DNA of 16,611 nt from an uncultured Campylobacter sp. (lineage in GTDB: Bacteria; Campylobacterota; Campylobacteria; Campylobacterales; Campylobacteraceae). The notes beneath the pieces are model-generated. The model had not been told where the DNA came from. It ran no database searches and saw only the letters and a program-made list of their open reading frames with translations. The position numbers and the translations under genes are program-made. This document shows, in pieces, positions 14,620 through 16,611 of this stretch (positions within the stretch are counted from its first letter, which is position 1; every line of letters starts with the position of its first letter). The stretch is taken from contig NZ_CALKTQ010000037.1 of the NCBI RefSeq assembly GCF_937997465.1, positions 1-16,611 on the forward strand. The letters run 5' to 3'.

Positions 14620-14625
14620 TATAAA
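14620..14625 (+). promoter_or_regulatory. Possible -10 box for icd
   Basis: TATAAA at 14620-14625 (with TAAGAT at 14632-14637 as an alternative) lies in the 64-base AT-rich gap before icd, giving a leader of about 30 bases. Cotranscription with mltG is also possible; the only hairpin nearby (GCCT/AGGC, 14599-14612) has four pairs. Confidence 0.35.
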
Positions 14626-14663
14626 TTTGGATAAGATTTTGCGAAATTTAATTAGGAGAAAAG

Positions 14664-16611
14664 ATGAGCGACATCGTCTACACTAGAACCGACGAATCAC
14701 CGCTACTTGCGAGCTACTCGCTGTTTCCGATCCTGCAGGCGTTTTTGCGCGCAGGCGGCATAGAGATAGCCCAGGCCGACATAGGGCTGGCTGCGCGTAT
14801 CATCGCTGCTTTTAACGACAAGCTGCCGCCTGATCTGCGCGTAAGCGACGATCTGGAGATGCTGCGAAATTTGACGCAAGAAAAGCGCGCGAATATCATC
14901 AAGCTGCCAAATATCTCGGCAAGCTTGCCTCAGCTAAACGCCGCTATCACGGAGCTTCGCGCCAAAGGCTACGATCTACCGCCATGCCCGTCCGAGCCAA
15001 AAACGCCGGAGGAAAAAGATGCGGCCGCTAGATACGCAAAGGTGCTAGGAAGCGCGGTAAATCCGGTGCTGCGCGAGGGCAACTCGGACCGCAGATGCGT
15101 CGGTGCGGTAAAACGCTACGCCCGCGAAAATCCGTACAAAATCACTCCTTTTGAAAAAGATAGCAAAACCGAAGTCGCCTATATGAAGGGCGGAGATTTT
15201 TACTCCTCCGAGCGTTCAGTTAGCTTTGAAACGGATGAAAATTTATGCGTCGAGTTTATCTCAAAAAGCTGCGAAAAACGCGTGCTAAAAGAAAATTTAG
15301 CGGTAGAAAAAGGCGACATAATCGACGCTAGCTTTATGAGCGCGAGCAAGCTGGACGCCTTTATAAAAGAGCAAATAGCGGACGCGAAAGCAAAAAATTT
15401 GCTCTTTAGCGTGCATCTAAAAGCCTCGATGATGAAGGTGAGCGATCCCGTGATTTTCGGGCATTTCGTAAAGAATTTTTTCGCGGAGGTTTTTGAGGAG
15501 TTTGCGGATGAGCTAAAAAGCGTAAACGTCAGCGAAAACAACGGACTAAAAGACCTTTTTGCGAGGATTTTAAATTTGCCGCAAGCTACGCAGGAAAAAA
15601 TCAAGGCCAAATTTGAGGAAATTTACGCAAATAGGCCAAATTTAGCGATGGTAAACTCGGCTGCAGGCGTTACAAATTTACACGTGCCTAGCGACGTCAT
15701 CATCGACGCCTCGATGCCCGCGATGATAAAAAACGGCGGCAAAATGTGGGATAAAGATGGTGCGCTACGCGAAACAAAAGCCGTGATACCGGATAAAACC
15801 TACGCCGTCGTTTACGAGGCCGCGATCGCGGATATCAAGGCAAACGGCGCGCTAGATCCCGCTAAAATCGGTAGCGTCTCAAACGTAGGTCTAATGGCCA
15901 AAAAGGCCGAGGAGTACGGTAGTCACGATAAAACATTCGTGATGAGCGAAGCGGGCGAGGCGCGCGTACTAAATGCAAAAGACGAAGTTTTATTTAAATT
16001 TGAGTTAGAAAAAGGCGATATATTTAGGATGACGCAGGTCAAAGACGTCGCCGTGCGAAACTGGGTCGAGCTAGCGCTAAAACGCGCGAAAATCACGGGG
16101 CAAAAAGCGATATTTTGGCTGGACGAAAACAGGGCTCACGACCGAGAAATCCTAAAAAAGGTAAGAGCGCAGCTAGCTAGCACGGACATGAGCGGGCTTG
16201 ATATAGAGATTCTCTCTCCCGCGGCCGCTTGCAAAAAATCGCTTGAGATCATGAGACGCGGCAAGTACTGCATCAGCGTCACGGGCAACGTCTTGCGCGA
16301 CTATCTGACCGATCTTTTTCCGATCTTAGAGCTTGAAACTAGCGCCAAGATGCTCTCGGTCGTGCCGCTGCTAGAGGGCGGAAGTATTTTTGAGACGGGG
16401 GCGGGAGGTAGCGCACCAAGGCTCGCCGAACAGCTACTGGAGCAAAATCACCTAAGCTGGGATAGCTTGGGCGAGTTTTTGGCTATGGGAGCTAGTCTGG
16501 AGCAGTTAGCAGGCTTTAAACAAAGTCCTGAGGCGCAAATTTTAGCAGATACGCTAAATGCAGCCGTAGAGCGCTATCTAAAAGAAAATAAAGTCCCGCG
16601 GTTTGAAGTCG
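14664..16611 (+). CDS. icd: Monomeric isocitrate dehydrogenase, NADP-type (3' partial)
   Basis: The enzyme oxidatively decarboxylates isocitrate to 2-oxoglutarate in the TCA cycle, usually with NADP+. The frame runs without a stop from ATG 14664 to the window end (649 full codons); the family is about 730-745 residues, so roughly 85-95 residues are missing. It is clearly the large monomeric form, not the usual homodimeric type: MSDIVYTRTDESPLLASYS at the N-terminus, GNSDRR at residues 139-144 (substrate serine region), HLKASMMKVSDPVIFGH around K258, and IDASMPAM with D348 as a probable metal ligand, by analogy with A. vinelandii K255 and D350. LLEGGSIFETGAGGSAP lies near the visible end. AGGAG at 14654-14658 precedes the start. 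This monomeric enzyme is also found in other Campylobacter. Confidence 0.97.
   Translation, partial: MSDIVYTRTDESPLLASYSLFPILQAFLRAGGIEIAQADIGLAARIIAAFNDKLPPDLRVSDDLEMLRNLTQEKRANIIKLPNISASLPQLNAAITELRAKGYDLPPCPSEPKTPEEKDAAARYAKVLGSAVNPVLREGNSDRRCVGAVKRYARENPYKITPFEKDSKTEVAYMKGGDFYSSERSVSFETDENLCVEFISKSCEKRVLKENLAVEKGDIIDASFMSASKLDAFIKEQIADAKAKNLLFSVHLKASMMKVSDPVIFGHFVKNFFAEVFEEFADELKSVNVSENNGLKDLFARILNLPQATQEKIKAKFEEIYANRPNLAMVNSAAGVTNLHVPSDVIIDASMPAMIKNGGKMWDKDGALRETKAVIPDKTYAVVYEAAIADIKANGALDPAKIGSVSNVGLMAKKAEEYGSHDKTFVMSEAGEARVLNAKDEVLFKFELEKGDIFRMTQVKDVAVRNWVELALKRAKITGQKAIFWLDENRAHDREILKKVRAQLASTDMSGLDIEILSPAAACKKSLEIMRRGKYCISVTGNVLRDYLTDLFPILELETSAKMLSVVPLLEGGSIFETGAGGSAPRLAEQLLEQNHLSWDSLGEFLAMGASLEQLAGFKQSPEAQILADTLNAAVERYLKENKVPRFEV

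Overview
The window looks like chromosomal DNA of an epsilonproteobacterium (Campylobacterota), most likely a Campylobacter of the hydrogen-using oral group (C. showae/rectus/curvus/concisus-like). This is inferred from protein character, TATAAT-type promoters preceded by T-rich DNA instead of a clear -35, heavy use of the word AAATTTGA, and a monomeric isocitrate dehydrogenase. No tRNA, rRNA, insertion sequence, prophage or CRISPR array was seen. The gene set is mostly housekeeping and hydrogenase maturation. I did not find a convincing new multi-gene system; the novel-looking items are small or regulatory.

Layout. 1-2138: hypF, truncated at its 5' end by the window edge. 2190-2603: nikR, a nickel-responsive regulator with its own promoter. 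2735-5731: a three-gene membrane unit, nhaA (Na+/H+ antiporter), a DUF2157-type polytopic protein and a GDYXXLXY-motif protein, tightly spaced or overlapping. 5732-5967: an intergenic region packed with inverted repeats of the AAATTTGA word, ending in the hypB promoter. 5968-9731: the hypBCDE(-small ORF-)A operon, closed by a good intrinsic terminator at 9746-9783. 9867-10708: two small acidic proteins of unknown function. 10709-11157: about 450 bases without a convincing gene, between converging transcripts. 11158-13707 (minus): a large AsmA/YhdP-like envelope protein. 13667-14599: mltG, divergent from it with overlapping 5' ends. 14664-16611: icd, truncated by the window end.

How the genes work together. 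HypF and HypE make the cyanide ligands, HypC and HypD carry and assemble the Fe(CN)2CO centre, and HypA and HypB insert nickel into the [NiFe]-hydrogenase large subunit. All six proteins are encoded here, and nikR sits between hypF and the rest, so nickel sensing and nickel use are neighbours. HypB carries both an N-terminal CXXCGC site and a 15-histidine tract, suggesting nickel storage as well as delivery. The AsmA-like protein and MltG both act at the cell envelope (lipid transfer or outer-membrane homeostasis, and glycan-strand termination), and their start regions are interlocked. icd belongs to the TCA cycle.
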